From: Siniperca chuatsi
Taxonomy: Eukaryota; Chordata; Actinopteri; Centrarchiformes; Sinipercidae
Assembly: GCF_020085105.1 (NCBI RefSeq)
Contig: NC_058043.1
Location: 16,792,167 to 16,856,166, forward strand
Length of the DNA stretch: 64,000 bases
Direction of reading: 5' to 3'
In this document: positions 1-13,700 of the stretch, in pieces
Layout: each line of letters begins with the position of its first letter
Position numbering within the stretch: position 1 is the first letter of the stretch
Made by a program: the position numbers and the translations under genes
Notes under the pieces: generated by a model
The model's database searches: none
What the model saw: only the letters and a program-made list of their open reading frames with translations
Told to the model about the DNA's origin: nothing

Positions 1-353
1 GAATCCCTCATTTTACCTTGGTGGCCATTACACCAAATACTAAATGTCACCAGTGACTTACTGGTAATGTAACATGAAGCAAACATGTTGTTGCTATAGT
101 GACCTGCAGTTTAATATACTGTACTTTGCACAATGATCTATAGTGTTAGTTATACTACTGGCAGGAATGTTTTGAGGTGTCAAGACAATTTAAACAGACT
201 GCCAACTAAGCAGAAAACTGAATTATCCGTAATCATGGTGTAAACTCAATAACTGACCCCAGTTTATTCTTATTAAGTAACTGATTGGGCTTCAGTGTTC
301 AGGTTCTTATTCATTAACTTTTAAAAAGATGTTGCAAACAGTTATTTATTTAC

Positions 354-3300
354 CTTCATCAAGTGCAAACCCAATGTTTAATTTTTGGAACTCTGGATGT
401 TTCACAAATGTTTCCATTCCTTTGTGACCTCCAACTTCTTCATCTAAAAAGAAAGAGGAAAAAATAATTTTAGTTGTTAATGTCATATTTTCATTTGCCA
501 AAATGCTCATAGCTGGCAAGCATATAGTTTAAGCTCTGCTAAACGAGCGCAGTTTTGAAGAATAGATTACATTCTAATTAAAGGCTCTGCACACCCAAAC
601 GTGTTTTCAATCATCGAGGCTGATTAGACCTTTGCTCAGGTTGTCACAGGTCGCACAGTGCTGGTTTGTGCTGGTTAGGGTTTCCAGTCCCATTTCAATT
701 CAGCAAGCAAAACAGCATGAGGCATATGCAGACTTGAATCGAAGACTTTGTGCAGTTAATACGTAAAATACCACATGTACCAACAGTTTCATACAGACAA
801 CAATACAGACTATTAAACACATATTTAATTTGGCTTTGAGTGGCTGAATCTAAATGGAAAAAGGTCCTGTACTGTCATAGTTGTAAGTTGTAAGAACAAT
901 AAAATTCATATTTCATCTCCAGCACTTGCTGCCATTTTATTATCAGCTGATAGAGATTCAGTGTCATACCTGCTGCCTCACATGTTGCTTACACCCATGT
1001 CACTACGTAACAAGGGGCACACTGACACAGGCAAATGGAGCACACCCACTGATAAAGATCTTATTTGTTCCTAAAGCCAGAACAACGGACGAATTCAAGC
1101 ATGTGTTTCCTGTTTCGATGCAATCTCCAGCCAGCCCCGGACTCGCTGGTCAGAGTTCACCTTTGTTCGACTTTGACCAGATGATAGAAACACTGCTGTA
1201 CTGTCTTTGGAAATGGAGAAGGTACATTATCACACTACCAGACTACAAACTGTTTAGTTTATGATCGCTCTGATCAATATTCACATATAATACCCATATA
1301 AGAACCATAAAATCAGGTCCTTTTTCAGGGCTGCCTGCAGGGCCATTTCGTTGAGCGGAAGGGTACACCTTAACAGGTGTGAAAAAAAGAGTGCATCAAG
1401 CCCTGTCTGAACTTCACATGCTGCCTTCAAATGGGGTCGTATTCACGAAAAGAGTCCATATGGACACCCCCCTCTTGTGGTATTCATAACCTCATAAGTG
1501 GACATTTTCTGAAAGCTTCAAGTTCACAAGTTGTAATGTGTTTGCTGATGTTTTCAGAAATGGCAGAGGCCGTGGATGTTTATTTTTCGGTGGATGGTAA
1601 GTTAATGTATTGTAATTCTTTGTAAATCATTTCTTGTTCCTCCGCATGACGTTGAAATACAAAGTAAGTCAACATTTCTTGGAAAGAAACGAAGAATGAC
1701 ACAAGAACAAGGAGTCTTTTGGCATCCATGTTGCCGTTGCCTACCAGTGGTGTTCTCACGAGTTACCACTTGAACGCCAAGCATATTGTGTACATGACTT
1801 CCCATGTCGTAACCACGAAATCACGAGTTCCATTTAAAGGCAGCAACTTTCTTGAGAAGAGGTCTAATCAGGTAAAATAAGTGAAAACACCAAGTGGACC
1901 AAGGGTGTGTAGATGCTACAAATAGAGGAGACAAATAGATATCTCACCAGGAACAAACATTAAGTGCACAGTGCGCATCAGTTTTAGTCCCTCTGCCTTC
2001 AGTCTTCTGATTGCCTGGATGTACCTGCAAAGAACAAAAGAAGACATGGCAGCGTTATGGCACAAATAAGAAATGGAGTCTGAACTGACAGTATGCAGGC
2101 TGAGTGAGGGAGTGTTAAAACAGGTGTTTCATATAGAACATAATTAAAAGTGAAGATTACAACAACACTAGAGCACAAATCCTGTTTAATAAAACAAGTT
2201 GTCAAGGCAGTTAATACCCACTGTATAGTTACACATTTCATGTCCTGTGATCCCCGGGCATAAATGTTGCCCTCTGCATCTTTGAAAGCACTGAAAGCAT
2301 CGTATTTCCAATGTTCCTGGAGAAGAGATTGATATCAAATCTATTTTTTTCATGTCTATTACAAATAATTACAGGATTGTAACACTGTAAACAGAGACAG
2401 AAGCCATACCTGGAAAACGGGTACAACATCTGTGTGGGAATTCAGTAAGATGGATTTCAAGGTCGGGTCCGTCCCTTCCCATGTCATGATCGACACAACT
2501 CTGCCTGAACAAACCTAAAGGAGAGGGAACGACAGATAAGGCCCACTGTTTCATTTCAGAGGAAGTATTACTAATATCTGTACTGTATTTACAGCATGTA
2601 CATAAATGTTTTCTATATGAATTAAATTACCATCACTGGCACACACCTCAATCTTTTTCATGGGTAGCCCAAGCTCCTCTGCTATTCTGTCCAGGAACTG
2701 AAGAGCAGCATCTGTATATGAATTAACAGATAGCAGAACAGTCAACGTCCCAGAACACTAGAGAATAATCCCTGCTGCTGCTAGTTGTGGCAGTACTGTT
2801 GGACTTCAGTAAGGTGACAGAAAAACACAAACAAAAATCAAGCTTTTTTTTTTTTTTTAAATCACCTATCTATTTTCAGCCACTTTCAGGTCAGTGTAGA
2901 GGAGGCAACCAGGTGAGAAAAGTAAGGTCCTTTACACAGCCACTCTCCTTAGCTCTCACTACTAGGGGATGCCAAATGCTCCAAGGCCAACTGGGAGATA
3001 TACAGTCCCTCTAGCATGCAAGGTCTCCTCCTAGTTGTTTGTGCTGGCACATCTTCAAACAAAAGAGGCATCCTGAAAATGAACCTGAACAAACACAAGG
3101 TCCACTGAGGCACAGTACCCTATCATAAAGAGTGAGGCCAGCCTTCCTGCAGACAAAGCAATCTCACCTATCACATCCCATTCTTTCGGTCAGGGCCACA
3201 ATTGTGTTTTACCACATGTGAGGGTCAAAAACAAGGTTTGCACCAGTGAAGTGAGCGCCTTTCACAGCAGCTCAGCTTTCTTTTCAAGACCACAAGCTTC

Positions 3301-3781
3301 ATACATGACTGGACATATTTAATGTTTAACAAACGCAGATAAGAATTGGACTTTGATAAATCATAGCACACGAGTTGAAACAGGTGATACAGGCAAATAC
3401 ATTTCATATTGGATATTTTTTTCGCAGCTATTATAATATCTGAAGTGAATTAACAGCAACATAAAAAATACTGTGTGTTGTGTGAACTGGAGGGGTACAC
3501 ACCACACATGTTGGGCATTTGCCCTCACCAATTTGCATATTCCAACACCTGATTTGATTGACTAACAACCACAAAGATAAATGCCAAAAATCCAACTGCG
3601 ACATTTCCACAGGGTATGACTTGATTTCAGTGTATTGGGATGAAGATATCTCACCATAGTCAGGGTCTGGGTGGACAGTTTTGAGACGGAGGTACTCTCT
3701 GAACAGACTCACAGAGGGGTCCTCTCCCTCAGGAAAGCTCTTTCCACCTCCAACACCTGGACCATCTTTGTCAGGCAGCAT
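354..3781 (-). CDS. ACY1: Aminoacylase-1, 5' half (partial gene)
   Basis: Cytosolic zinc enzyme of the M20 family that removes the acyl group from N-acetylated amino acids. Six coding exons are visible: 3655-3781, 2647-2711, 2410-2514, 2222-2316, 1948-2024 and 354-443. All have GT-AG borders and joining phases, giving about 187 residues of a protein usually near 408; the rest lies beyond the left edge. The ATG at 3781 opens [13 protein letters not shown], followed by the family's [20 protein letters not shown]. Visible metal and catalytic residues are H91 and D93 ([12 protein letters not shown]), D124 (ARGSQDMKC) and E158/E159 ([11 protein letters not shown]). A possible noncoding first exon ends at a GT donor at about 4038, with an acceptor-like site about 25 bases before the ATG. 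ABHD14A lies upstream on the same strand, as in mammals. No breaks seen. Confidence 0.95.
577..700. repeat. Fragment of a TTAA-flanked MITE family (copy 1)
   Basis: Lies in ACY1 intron 5. It starts with TTAA followed by AGGCTCTGCACAC and contains the shared core GCTGATTAGACCTTTGCTCAGG. The same core, diverged, is found near 8240 and 36660. Only the left end is clear; the right terminus was not found. Confidence 0.55.
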
Positions 3782-4250
3782 GGTGTGATTTATTTACTCC
3801 TCTTAGGACATAGAGAGAATACCATTCAAAAAATCACGACATATTACAAATCAAGCATAATAACTAGCGAGGATGCTGTGAGAAATGCCTAATCATTGTG
3901 TCTTCTATCTGGAAGAGCTGTTTTATTTAAACCCAAAGAGCGAACCACGAACTGTCACTAACGCTATCTCCAGTTATAGCTGTTTACCATTAGGTGCCAG
4001 GCCAGCAGCCTGTAACATTAACGTTAGCCGTCGTTACCTGCTGAAAGCATCGCTGCTGGAGGACCATTTCATGCTAAAATAGCTAGCTAGCACTGTCTTT
4101 AATTTTAGTCTCTTTTTAGCCGCAGTAGAAGCTATGGCTGCGTCTTAACAGCTAGTTAACTAGCTAGGACTGGTAGTAAGCAGATATTACAGGACAGCGA
4201 AACATCGTAGATTTATTTAATTAGGTTTTTTAGCTAGTTATTACTCACAG
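3782..4250 (-). promoter_or_regulatory. Probable ACY1 promoter and 5' noncoding exon
   Basis: Immediately upstream of the ACY1 start. The reverse strand carries a candidate exon end followed by a GTAACG donor at 4038/4037, and the coding exon is preceded by an acceptor-like CCTAAG. The interval holds TAACGTTAGC near 4018-4028 and AGCTAGTTAACTAGCTAG near 4150, palindromic motifs that recur at other gene starts here. No TATA box was recognised. The assignment is inferred from position. Confidence 0.45.
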
Positions 4251-4924
4251 TACTCTCGCTGTGCAGTCAAGTCGCTCGTCCGGTAAAAAGCCTCCCTGCG
4301 CCAGTTGGTTGGGCCTGTTCCTGCCCTTCAAAATAAAAGACCTGTCGCCGGAATGAAATTCTAATTTTCTGCACAACACCTGAACGTTAAATAAATGTTT
4401 CAAATTGTTATGACGCATTAACATAAAATGTATTATTTCAGAAGAAATATGCATGAGCTTGGGCTCATTATGTGTGTGGTCTGACCAAGCAAACTGCAAA
4501 AAGGGTCACTGCTGAAAATAAAATGATTTGATTTCATCATATAGGTTATGTTATGGTATCAAAAAGAAGTATTCTCTAAAACTGTAAAATGTTAACCAGT
4601 TATTTCTAATAGTCAGTCATGCATCAGTGTTTATGTGTAATATTAACTGTCTATATAATGTAATTGTTGGATTAATTCAAAATCATGCACAGCTCCTGAA
4701 AAGGACAGGTACATTCTTCATCCCTAACACCTACTGTCAAAACTATATTTACTATATTTGTAATAAACTATATTTAGAACAAATGTTAAAATTGCTGTTA
4801 CAAAAAAGTAATGAGGTGCAAGTTAATCTTTACAACAGCCGACATCAGTACTGTAAGGGGTGTACTTTTGCACTTAATCTCCTACTAACTCTTACAACTA
4901 TTTAACAGTCAACTACTGTACAGT

Positions 4925-5420
4925 ACCAGGGGCGAAGGGAGTATTCACGTTCTTTACATAAGTAAAAGTAGCAATAGCACAATGTAAAGGTATCCCATTA
5001 CAGTCCTGCATTCAAAAAGTTACTAAAGAAAAAAAGTAAGTAAAAATAAACAATACACAGAGTGTCAAAAGTTAAATTACTACTGCAGATTGGCCCCTTT
5101 CAGAGTGTTAAAATATTATTTAATAATTATTTATGCGCTAACATGTAAGCAGTATTTTAATGTAGCTCTCAAGGTGGAGCTCATTTTAACTACTTTATAT
5201 ACTTTTGGGTAGTTTTATCTATAGCAATGTATGATATTTTATAAACTGATCATACTTTTGTATGTAAAATCATAATCTGAAAATATAGCAGATAAATGTA
5301 CCTGAGTAAAAAGTGTATTTAAAAAAAATTACAATATTTGAAATGAAGTGGAGTTGAACTATAAAGTAGCTTAAAATAGAAATATTCAAGAAAAGAACAA
5401 GTATCTTATAAGTGTACTTA
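4925..5420. repeat. Diverged teleost dispersed repeat (AGTAAAAGTA-rich family)
   Basis: Contains TTTACATAAGTAAAAGTAGC and repeated TGAGTAAAAAGTG / AAGTACTT-type words typical of a very common fish repeat that also occurs at 32450-32862 and 34795-34915. It is old and lacks clear ends. It lies between ACY1 and the 3' end of ABHD14A. Confidence 0.5.
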
Positions 5421-6448
5421 TGTATAGTGCTTAAGTAAACATATTTGTTCTCAGAACAAGCACATTTTCTAGCTAATTTTCTGCATCTGTAAAAATGCAA
5501 ATGGTGGGTGTAAAAAGTGGTGGCAGTAACTCTCCAAGAACTTTCACAAAAGTCGGCAAAAGCCAGCAGTATAATAACCTTCCAAACAGCATGTTATATA
5601 AATACATTAAAATAATCTTCAATTCCCAAAACATGGCATTTTATCAACTGAAACATACAAAACACTCAATTTTTTGTTTTTATTTTAAGCTGTGCATATA
5701 TCATATTTTAAGTTTGTTTTTAGCATGATTGTCCAAACTTATTGCAAATATATTATATATAACTTTATATTCATTATATAAACAAATGTGAGCTATTTGT
5801 TTGTCATTTTATATGGTCCATATTCTTTTATACATTTTTTTTTTTACAGTGTGTATCAATTTTGTTTGCTTTTGTTGAGAACAGCATGTGTTTTCTTGGA
5901 AGCTGTAATGGTTACCAGATCTTAATATACAAATATGTTTGTCGAATGTGAAGCCAACATAAGCTATTTAAACACAGGCACCTGCTACATTTGCATATTT
6001 ACAGTAACCTACATGTCACCTACAAAAATGGCAACAGTGAATCAAACACATTCCATGTTTTTACATGCAAAGAGAGACATGAAACACATGAAACGAAAAT
6101 CACCACTAAACAAGTCTGAAGCTATTTTTACAACAAGCTGAGCTGAACTACTCTGGTATGTTTGGGTGACACTATGGAAAACTGAAAAAATAACTATAAT
6201 TTTTAATTTTGGAAACTGAAATACTGTATTGTTAACGATCACATTGTTAGGAGATTTTACATGCCATTTTTCATGTATTAAAATCTACTCCCATGCCAAT
6301 GTTTTTTGCTTCGGGTGATGATAATATGAGAATAATGCTGATCTTAAAACTTTTTTAGCAAACTTGTCAACACATTAAACCACTGAATAGATGACTTGTG
6401 TTCCTCCTTCTTCTAATCTGTCTACCTCCTCTTCCTCCGCTACACGTC
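5421..6448. other. AT-rich intergenic stretch, probable ABHD14A 3' UTR at its right end
   Basis: No exon-like coding sequence was recognised on either strand. The interval is AT-rich with short homopolymer runs. The part next to 6449 probably includes the ABHD14A 3' untranslated region, since it follows that stop codon on the minus strand, but no convincing AATAAA was picked out. Confidence 0.5.
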
Positions 6449-9400
6449 TCACTTCAGTTTGCTTAGGAAGTCGATCAATCCTTGGTGAAATTCTCTGGGT
6501 TTGTCCATGTAGCAGGCATGGCGAGCTCCCTCTAACTTTAACACAAAGTGATGTGGAAGTTGTATGAGGTTCTTGTGGGACTGAGCACCCAGATTTGTGT
6601 CCAGGGCTCCAAACACAATCAGAGTGGGAGTCTGAAAAGCACACAGGAGTGAGAAGTCAAAGAAAAAGACTATACAATGTAAAAACATTATCACATGTGC
6701 ATAGACCAGTATCAATATACAGCTTTGCAAAAATACACACAGACTTCTGACATACTTATGGGCTAAACCTACTGTTATTGGCTAAATTGTTGCTGGCCTC
6801 TCGTATACGTAGTGAAGGTACTTTGTAAAGGTCCAAACGGTACAAAAATACACCATGTTTGGCTAACTTTCAAATATGACTGCGATTTATGATTTAGTTC
6901 CCACTTTCAGTTAATCTATTTATGTTCAATCAATCATTCAGTTTATAAAACATCAAAAAATACAAAAATAATAAATGGCCATCAAATGTTACAAAAGGCC
7001 AAAGTAATATCAAAGATGCTTACTTTATTTAACCAGTAGTCAGCAGCAATCACTCACAATAATAGTTATAACCAAGTTATAACCAGCAAATGTTTGGTAT
7101 TTTAACTTGATAAATGACCAAAAGATGTATTGATTATTAACATAATTTATTAGTTTCCCCACAAATATTTCAACAATACTCAAAAGAAGGCAGATGTTGT
7201 TACTATACAAAGGTAACAAAATCTGCCAGCACCTCTAAAGCTCACTAATTAACACGTTATATCTTGTTTGTTTAATCCATACGAAAACCAAAGTGTGAAA
7301 ACAACACTTTGTGGTTTCACGGAGGGTTATGTGCCAGACTATTTCTTTGCCGAGCCCAGAAACTTCCTGGGCCTGGCCTCATCTACCTCTAACCAATAAG
7401 TGTATTTCCCAAATTGTTGAACTATTCCTTTAAAATGACAAATTAAGTGAGACACAGCAAACCTGGTGTGTGCTGTACTTAATAGGTACTTGTAGGTTAC
7501 ATGATACATTCAAAATGCACAGATATTAGGAAGAACGGGCCCCCTAGTGGAATTAATGTAGCCGTGCCTCACTGGTGTGTAGTCCACATTAAAGGAACAG
7601 TTCATTGAAAAATGAAAAGTTAACGACCATCTAATAACTCTAATGTCTAGAGAAACACCAATGACGTTTGTTTACTCACATAACACACAACTAATGGCAC
7701 GATTCCATTATGTCTGTGGTTTCCATTTGAATATATTAATCATCACAGTCACATCAACACAAGCTTTACCGCGCTCACCTCAATAGTTTGATACTGCTGT
7801 GTAGTGTAACTACGGGTCCCGACTGGTGCTATGGGAATGAAGCCATGTAGCTGAGCGCTGTTCTTCATGAGGAAGGGGATGGAATAATGTCCACTCATGG
7901 AGGGGCTCAAAAGCACAGCTGCCCTGACACCCAAAGACTCCATGAACCTTGAAAGGAGGTCCACCCGATTCTGGTCGGTCTTCAGAGCATCTGAGTCCGG
8001 CGATTTACCATACCCTCCAAGAAGAAGAAGAATTTGTAGAAGATTGTAGATTATTATTATTATTATTTTTAAATAAATGTAATTACAAAATGTGTGTACT
8101 CAGATGCTAAGACAACAGCCATTCACACCTGTGTGCTTTGAAATGTGTATGCAGTAGCTCTGGAATGTTTTCAGACTCATTCACCTTTTATATATATTTT
8201 TGTGTTTCAGACTTTATTGAAAAGCACACCAAGGCAGGTGTTTTGAGTTCTTCTGGCTGATTAGACATCTGCTTAGTTTGAAGTGGGGTAGAGCCGTGCT
8301 GGGATTTGCCTGAGGTCACCAAACTCCATGTACTAATTGTGCTGCTTCTGTCAACCCAAATTTAAGCCTTGTGGTCCATGTGAACAAAATGCAACACATG
8401 TTGCCAAAATGCAACCCGGCAAGTGAAAAGGTCTGAACACTGGTAAACCCAGTGTATACACCCCACGCATTGATAACACATGACAGTTTTCATATATTGC
8501 TAAAATAATATTTAGGAATATGTAAATTGTTAGTTTTTTCTAGTTCAGCGATGGGAAACAAGCCTCCCATGTGCCCTGTTCAGACCTCATCTATGTAAGA
8601 AAAAGACTACATTCAGATTAGGCAAAAAAAACAACAAAATAAAATGTATTTAAATGTATAAAATTTAAGTAATCCTGCTCTCTAAATTGAATCTGGTCCC
8701 CATAATTAATTAGTGTATAAGACCATACATATCACAATGATAATTTTTTGTATAATCCAGTTTTAAGTAATGTCATCATTATTTTCACTAACATTAGTGC
8801 TGATTATGTGCCTACCTGGCAGGTCCATCGCTAAGGCCTGATATCCATTAGTTGCCAGCAGGGCCATTGTACCGAGTTCTTCCCAGGTTTTGGATGTGAA
8901 GGCCTGGCCATGAAGAAGAACCACTTGCAGCCTGCAAAAAGAAATCATTTTGTTTTCCCATGACTTCTTAACAGTAGGTTTCTCAAGATTTTATAACTAG
9001 CACAGGCCTGGCAAATAAAGCATGTTAGAGCTGTATGTTAGCAGCACTGCCTGTGTTTGTAAGCATCTCAAACTTACCGACAGACCATGTCTCACTGTCT
9101 GGTGCGGAAAGACAACCAGACAACCAGACAACTGGTTTGGAAATAATAGTTACGAGGAAAAAGCACATTATCTCCCAAAATGTTCTAAGTAGGTCTCCAC
9201 CTGTGTCAACTCACCTCGGCAATATCTGTCGTCCAGCTCCATCAACAGGTAAAGCTTCTCTGAAGAACAGTGGAGGGTCCCCTGGTAGCTGTCCGGTGCG
9301 AATAGACACGTTGATGGTTGGAAGCGGAGGAGGGGGGGTGGCCATCAGCCCAATTCTTTGAGCTTCAAGAGACGGCTCCATGCTGCCCTGGCGAATGGAT

Positions 9401-9477
9401 GGCAGCAGCAGGTATAGCAGTAACGTGGCCAACAACACCAGGCCCAGAACAACAAGACGATTACGCAAGAAATTCAT
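6449..9477 (-). CDS. ABHD14A: Alpha/beta-hydrolase domain protein 14A
   Basis: Single-pass membrane alpha/beta hydrolase; the natural substrate is not well defined. Coding exons are 9215-9477, 8816-8931, 7779-8014 and 6449-6631, giving 265 residues (human about 271). The N-terminus, MNFLRNRLVVLGLVLLATLL, is a basic start followed by a hydrophobic segment, fitting a type II signal anchor. Hydrolase landmarks are VVLLHGQAFTSKTW (oxyanion strand), LAMDLPGYGKSP, the nucleophile region LLSPSMSGHYSIPFL, the acid region VFGALDTNLG and the histidine region GARHACYMDKP, so the triad appears intact. It lies head-to-tail upstream of ACY1, the mammalian arrangement. The ATG at 9477 was chosen because it precedes the anchor and the homology starts there. 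ABHD14B is the main alternative, but it lacks the anchor. Confidence 0.93.
7195..7440. repeat. Truncated common teleost repeat in ABHD14A intron 3
   Basis: Carries the familiar fish-repeat text around GCTCACTAATTAACACGTTA and GGGTTATGTGCCAGACTATT, and ends with AACTATTCCTTTAA, the terminus of the repeat family that normally starts TTAAAGGAATAGTTC. Only one end is present. Recognition is from memory of the family, not a search. A second repeat-like scrap (AAAGGAACAGTTCATTGAAA) is at about 7592-7612. Confidence 0.6.
8170..8420. repeat. Diverged copy 2 of the TTAA-type MITE family
   Basis: Lies in ABHD14A intron 2. It shares GGCTGATTAGACATCTGCTT, a GGTAGAGCCGTGCTGG-like segment and the CACCAAACTCCATG segment with the copy at 36624-36862. 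The terminal repeats are too decayed to place. Confidence 0.5.
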
Positions 9478-10439
9478 TTCGTCAAGATGAACGATCTAGG
9501 AAAAGTGTTAGACAGTGCATTTTCTGAGAGCCCATCATTTAGATACTATTCATATAATATTTGTTTGACAGCATACCTGCCTCTTATTTTCATAGGTTTA
9601 ACCATTCCTATAGACATACTCAGCAGCTACATGGCTGAGATATGAGGAACAGGAACACAATCTTTCTGTAGACTGATGTCTCCAGATGTCAGCAATTTAA
9701 CGTGATAATTAAATTTTTATCGTAACACATAGGAATGATAGCCAAAATCACACAAATAACATCCAGCAAAAAAACCCCTTATGTACCTAAAGGATTACTG
9801 CAGGGCAGTTCGACCTTGATTAGGTGAACAGGAAATGTCTTAAATTCTGCATGTGCATCTTAGAAAGAAAAATATTTGCTTAAAAGTGAAGGCTTCACTG
9901 GAGCACAGCTTAGTCCTTAGCAAATAAGGTAAATCCTGCAAATTGTCAAACACCATCCATTTCACCACAGCATTAAGTTGACAATGAACACTGCTCAAGG
10001 AGCTTGTTAAGGTCAACCTGAAAACAGTGCACTATATCGTGGTTGGTGATGTCAACCAGGTAAGTATGGTTTGACAATTTGGGACTGAATGTGGCTGTGC
10101 AGGGATACAGGTTGAATCCAGAAAAACCCAAGAGATGTGTTCAGTTAAATGAAACGTAACCTCCCAGGATGAAGGATGAAAAATCTGTATTAAGCTGACC
10201 AGTGTAATTTAGTCAAAATATGCATGAAAGCCAAGATTAGCTCGATGTGTCGCTCTTCTACTAGCTAAATCTCTGTACAATGGGACGGTGTGGGGGGAAC
10301 AAGATGTATTAAGGATGAAGCACCAGAGGAAAACATACCAACACACAGGAGATAACTGTTAGACACGTTCACTGACAGAAGGACGAGGCTGTCTGCTTTA
10401 TCGTCATGTCTTCTGCATTGCTGGTTGCCAGTGATGGGA

Positions 10440-10780
10440 AATGCTGCCGAAAGGCTTCGGGTCGATGCTGGTGGTAGCTAACGTTAGCTTTTCAGACTGA
10501 GAGGAGGTGCAGTGAGCCTGACGCTAGCTAGACTTTACTGACAAGAAACTACCTGCAGTCACCGTTTCTTGGACAGAAAATTTCCCATTAACCAAAAGTA
10601 AAGACTAGATAGAAACTGTCACACGAGCAAGTCGAAAAATGCAAAATAATTTTGATGAATGTGTGTCTGTTAGCTGTATATTAAATCTACCACGGACTAA
10701 ACCATCTGTTCCTTGTCGGAGCATATTACGAGTTGCACAAAACAACACTAAGCAACATTACGCCATTTCCTGCTAAAACG
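10440..10780 (-). promoter_or_regulatory. Candidate ABHD14A upstream promoter region
   Basis: Roughly 1 kb upstream of the ABHD14A ATG. It holds the perfect palindrome AGCTAACGTTAGCT at about 10477-10490, the same motif seen at other gene starts in the window, and is less AT-rich than its surroundings. The transcription start is inferred only. Confidence 0.3.
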
Positions 10781-13700
10781 ATCAGAAAACAGTTAAAACT
10801 AATGCATATGCTATCCAGTGAAAATGTTTTGGTTTTACTGGGTTACTGGGTGTGCTTTTTGTAAAAATATGATGACATAAAAAACATTTTGAACTTTCCC
10901 CACACAAAGGAATAGAAATGTGCTGTTTGGTGAAGAATAGGATATCATATCTTATACATTGTCCACCTGCTTTTGATTTTTGGAAAGTACCACAATCATA
11001 CCACAAAATTCTCAAACCATAAACCAAACTACAATGTATTTAATGCCACTTTTAGTTTCTATCTGGATACCCTGAAACACTGTATCAAATATTAAGTTTA
11101 ACCCTTGAGCTTCATGACAGTACTAGTTTTTTACTGTCTTCTCTCTCATTCTTTAATATTTACTAGCTTTGATATCCACTTGGAATATCTTATGTCCTGT
11201 TTTCTCCTGTATCTTTGTTGTAAAATGCATACATCAGTATGAGTCATCAGTATATTGGATACAGCATAGCAAAATATTGTTGCACAAAGACTAAACCTGT
11301 GTTGTTAAATGGCTGGAACACCAACATTCACAGACCGCAGCAGTAGGTATATAAGGTGATGATGTCCCTGAAGTAGCAGAATCTTTTCTGCTTACAGATA
11401 AAACAAAAAATGCTCCCAGTAGGCAACAGTCTAAAGAAAATTACAGAAACATTCAAATTACTTTCAAATTCCTTTTTTAATAATCAAATTCTCTGATGTA
11501 AAAGTTGAAAATGAAATGTTAAATACAAAACATTAAAATCCTGTGCAACCCTTTAATTTTTTTTTCAGACTTTGTTTTGAACGACACAATCAAAACACTT
11601 TGGAAAAATAAGGCTTTTAAATTAAGGTAATTTCCTTATCAACAATGAAACGCTTCTAAAACAGAGAGGTGTAGTGGTACAAAAGTAAAAAAAACCCAAA
11701 CAACTGTTCAAGCAAGTTGTGGGATGAACAAGATGTCATGTCAAATTAAAAACACACATTCACAACAGAAAAACAACAGTATGGTTCCTCTCTTTAACAT
11801 ATAGATTTATGGCCTACTATTGAAATGTAAATAGTGATCATTGGCATAAGCTTGTCAATAACAGTGGGGTCAAATTATCTGCAATATACATGAGTGACAT
11901 GAGCGACTAGTGTGTTTTAAGACCTTGTTTTCACCAACATTAGTTAAATCTGATTACTTTGTTCAGCAATCTTTGCCCTCACTCTCTCTTACATCTTCAA
12001 AGATAATGACAAACTAAATAAAATGTTAGATCATTAATGCTACTGACTTAAAGGAAAGGAAAGTATAACAATCATAACACTCATTTGTTTTCAGACAAGA
12101 TTCACAGTGAACACATCTCTATCATGACGCATTAAATGGAAAAACGCCATAATATAGTGTAATGTACTGACTGTATGCAGGTTTCTGTATCCAGCAACAG
12201 AACACAAGTTCACTTCATGTACATGGAATAAAGCCAGATCCACCTCAACATAAAATTAGTTGTTAGTTAAAGTGCAGAATTTCAAAAGTTTGTAGCATAC
12301 ATTAAAAGTTCTACTGCAATACTATTGGTGTGATTGGTGTGAGTTTGTGAAAAACAGTAAAACCTACCACCTGCCTGCTGGTATCAAAACTCATTTTAGG
12401 TAGTATGGTGGAGTTTAAAATACATTTTACATAACAGTAGCTAAATACTGCTGTATACTTTTTTGAGCAGACTGCCATACAGAGTAAATACAGAAGCTAC
12501 TGTATACATTTGAAACTGCTCAGCTAGCTTCAGTCTAGCAATTATATTTACTTTGATATGAAGATGTAGCTACAGTAGCTGCTATCAACACAGTGTCACT
12601 TGCAGGAACTCCGACACAAGCTGTAGTGCAAGCAAGTCAAACTACACACTAAACGTACATAAGTACTAAGTAACAGTCAAACTTTTTTTTAAAGATAAAC
12701 ACAAACATTTTCAAAATAATTTCTTATTTTGGTTAGTAAAGAATTGTGGTATAATGGAAAATAAACTTATTTTTGGCATTTCTGTAATACAATTGCTTGT
12801 TGTTTCTTGCTGTCTGTTCTCATGATATTAACAAGAAATTGGCAAAAGATATATTACCTGGAGGCTGAAAATAAGTTTTTTTGACATGAAGACAACTTGT
12901 TTTCACAATGACATCCACGTAAATTAGATTACACGATTTGCAAATAAACACTAACATTTATCTTTTCTTTACAGGTCTGTCCACACTTTCCTTTTGTATA
13001 CATTGTCCTTGTTAATTAAAAATTAAAAAAAACTGGTAGGCATTTGTAGTTAATATTGGTATAAAGCACTGTGCCCAGCAGAGGCTGAGATGAACATTGC
13101 TGTGAAAACCTCAATAATCACAACTTGTAAACAAAGGCAACCATAAAGGAAAGAGCATTTCATAGCCCAGTTAAGGCACAATTTTGAACTGAAACAGGCA
13201 GGTCCAGCCATGTTGTTTCTATTAGCCAAAGAGATTTAAGACATTTGTTCTAATTTATCACCTTCTGGCATAATTCACTATTTATATTTCATTCAAGAGG
13301 CTATATGTCATAACACGTAACAGCCTGATCCATCAACAGATACAAACTGTTTTGTATAAATGGGCAGCAATATGCAAATGCGGAATATCGGAAGGTCTTT
13401 TGTTGTAACATCAACAACTATAATTTCATATCAATCAATACTATATGTCGCTGGGCATCAATTGTACCTTTCTTACACTTTTTTTGCTCAAGCCTCATGT
13501 TCTGTTGTTGTGTCCATCACAAAAAATAGATAAATCCAAAAACTTTTAGGTTAAGCAGTTCTTTTTTCATAAAGCATTTTATCAGTCCCACAATTACATT
13601 GTAGTCCCATTGAATGTGGTGTGATAGTATACAGTATCTCCTCATCTGGAGGTCAGGGTGAGAATGGATTATGGCAGTTTTGACATCATTTGATATAAGT

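Noticed and set aside
926-1264. 112-codon open frame on the plus strand
   Set aside because: It lies in ACY1 intron 5, resembles no family I know, and has no consistent codon structure.
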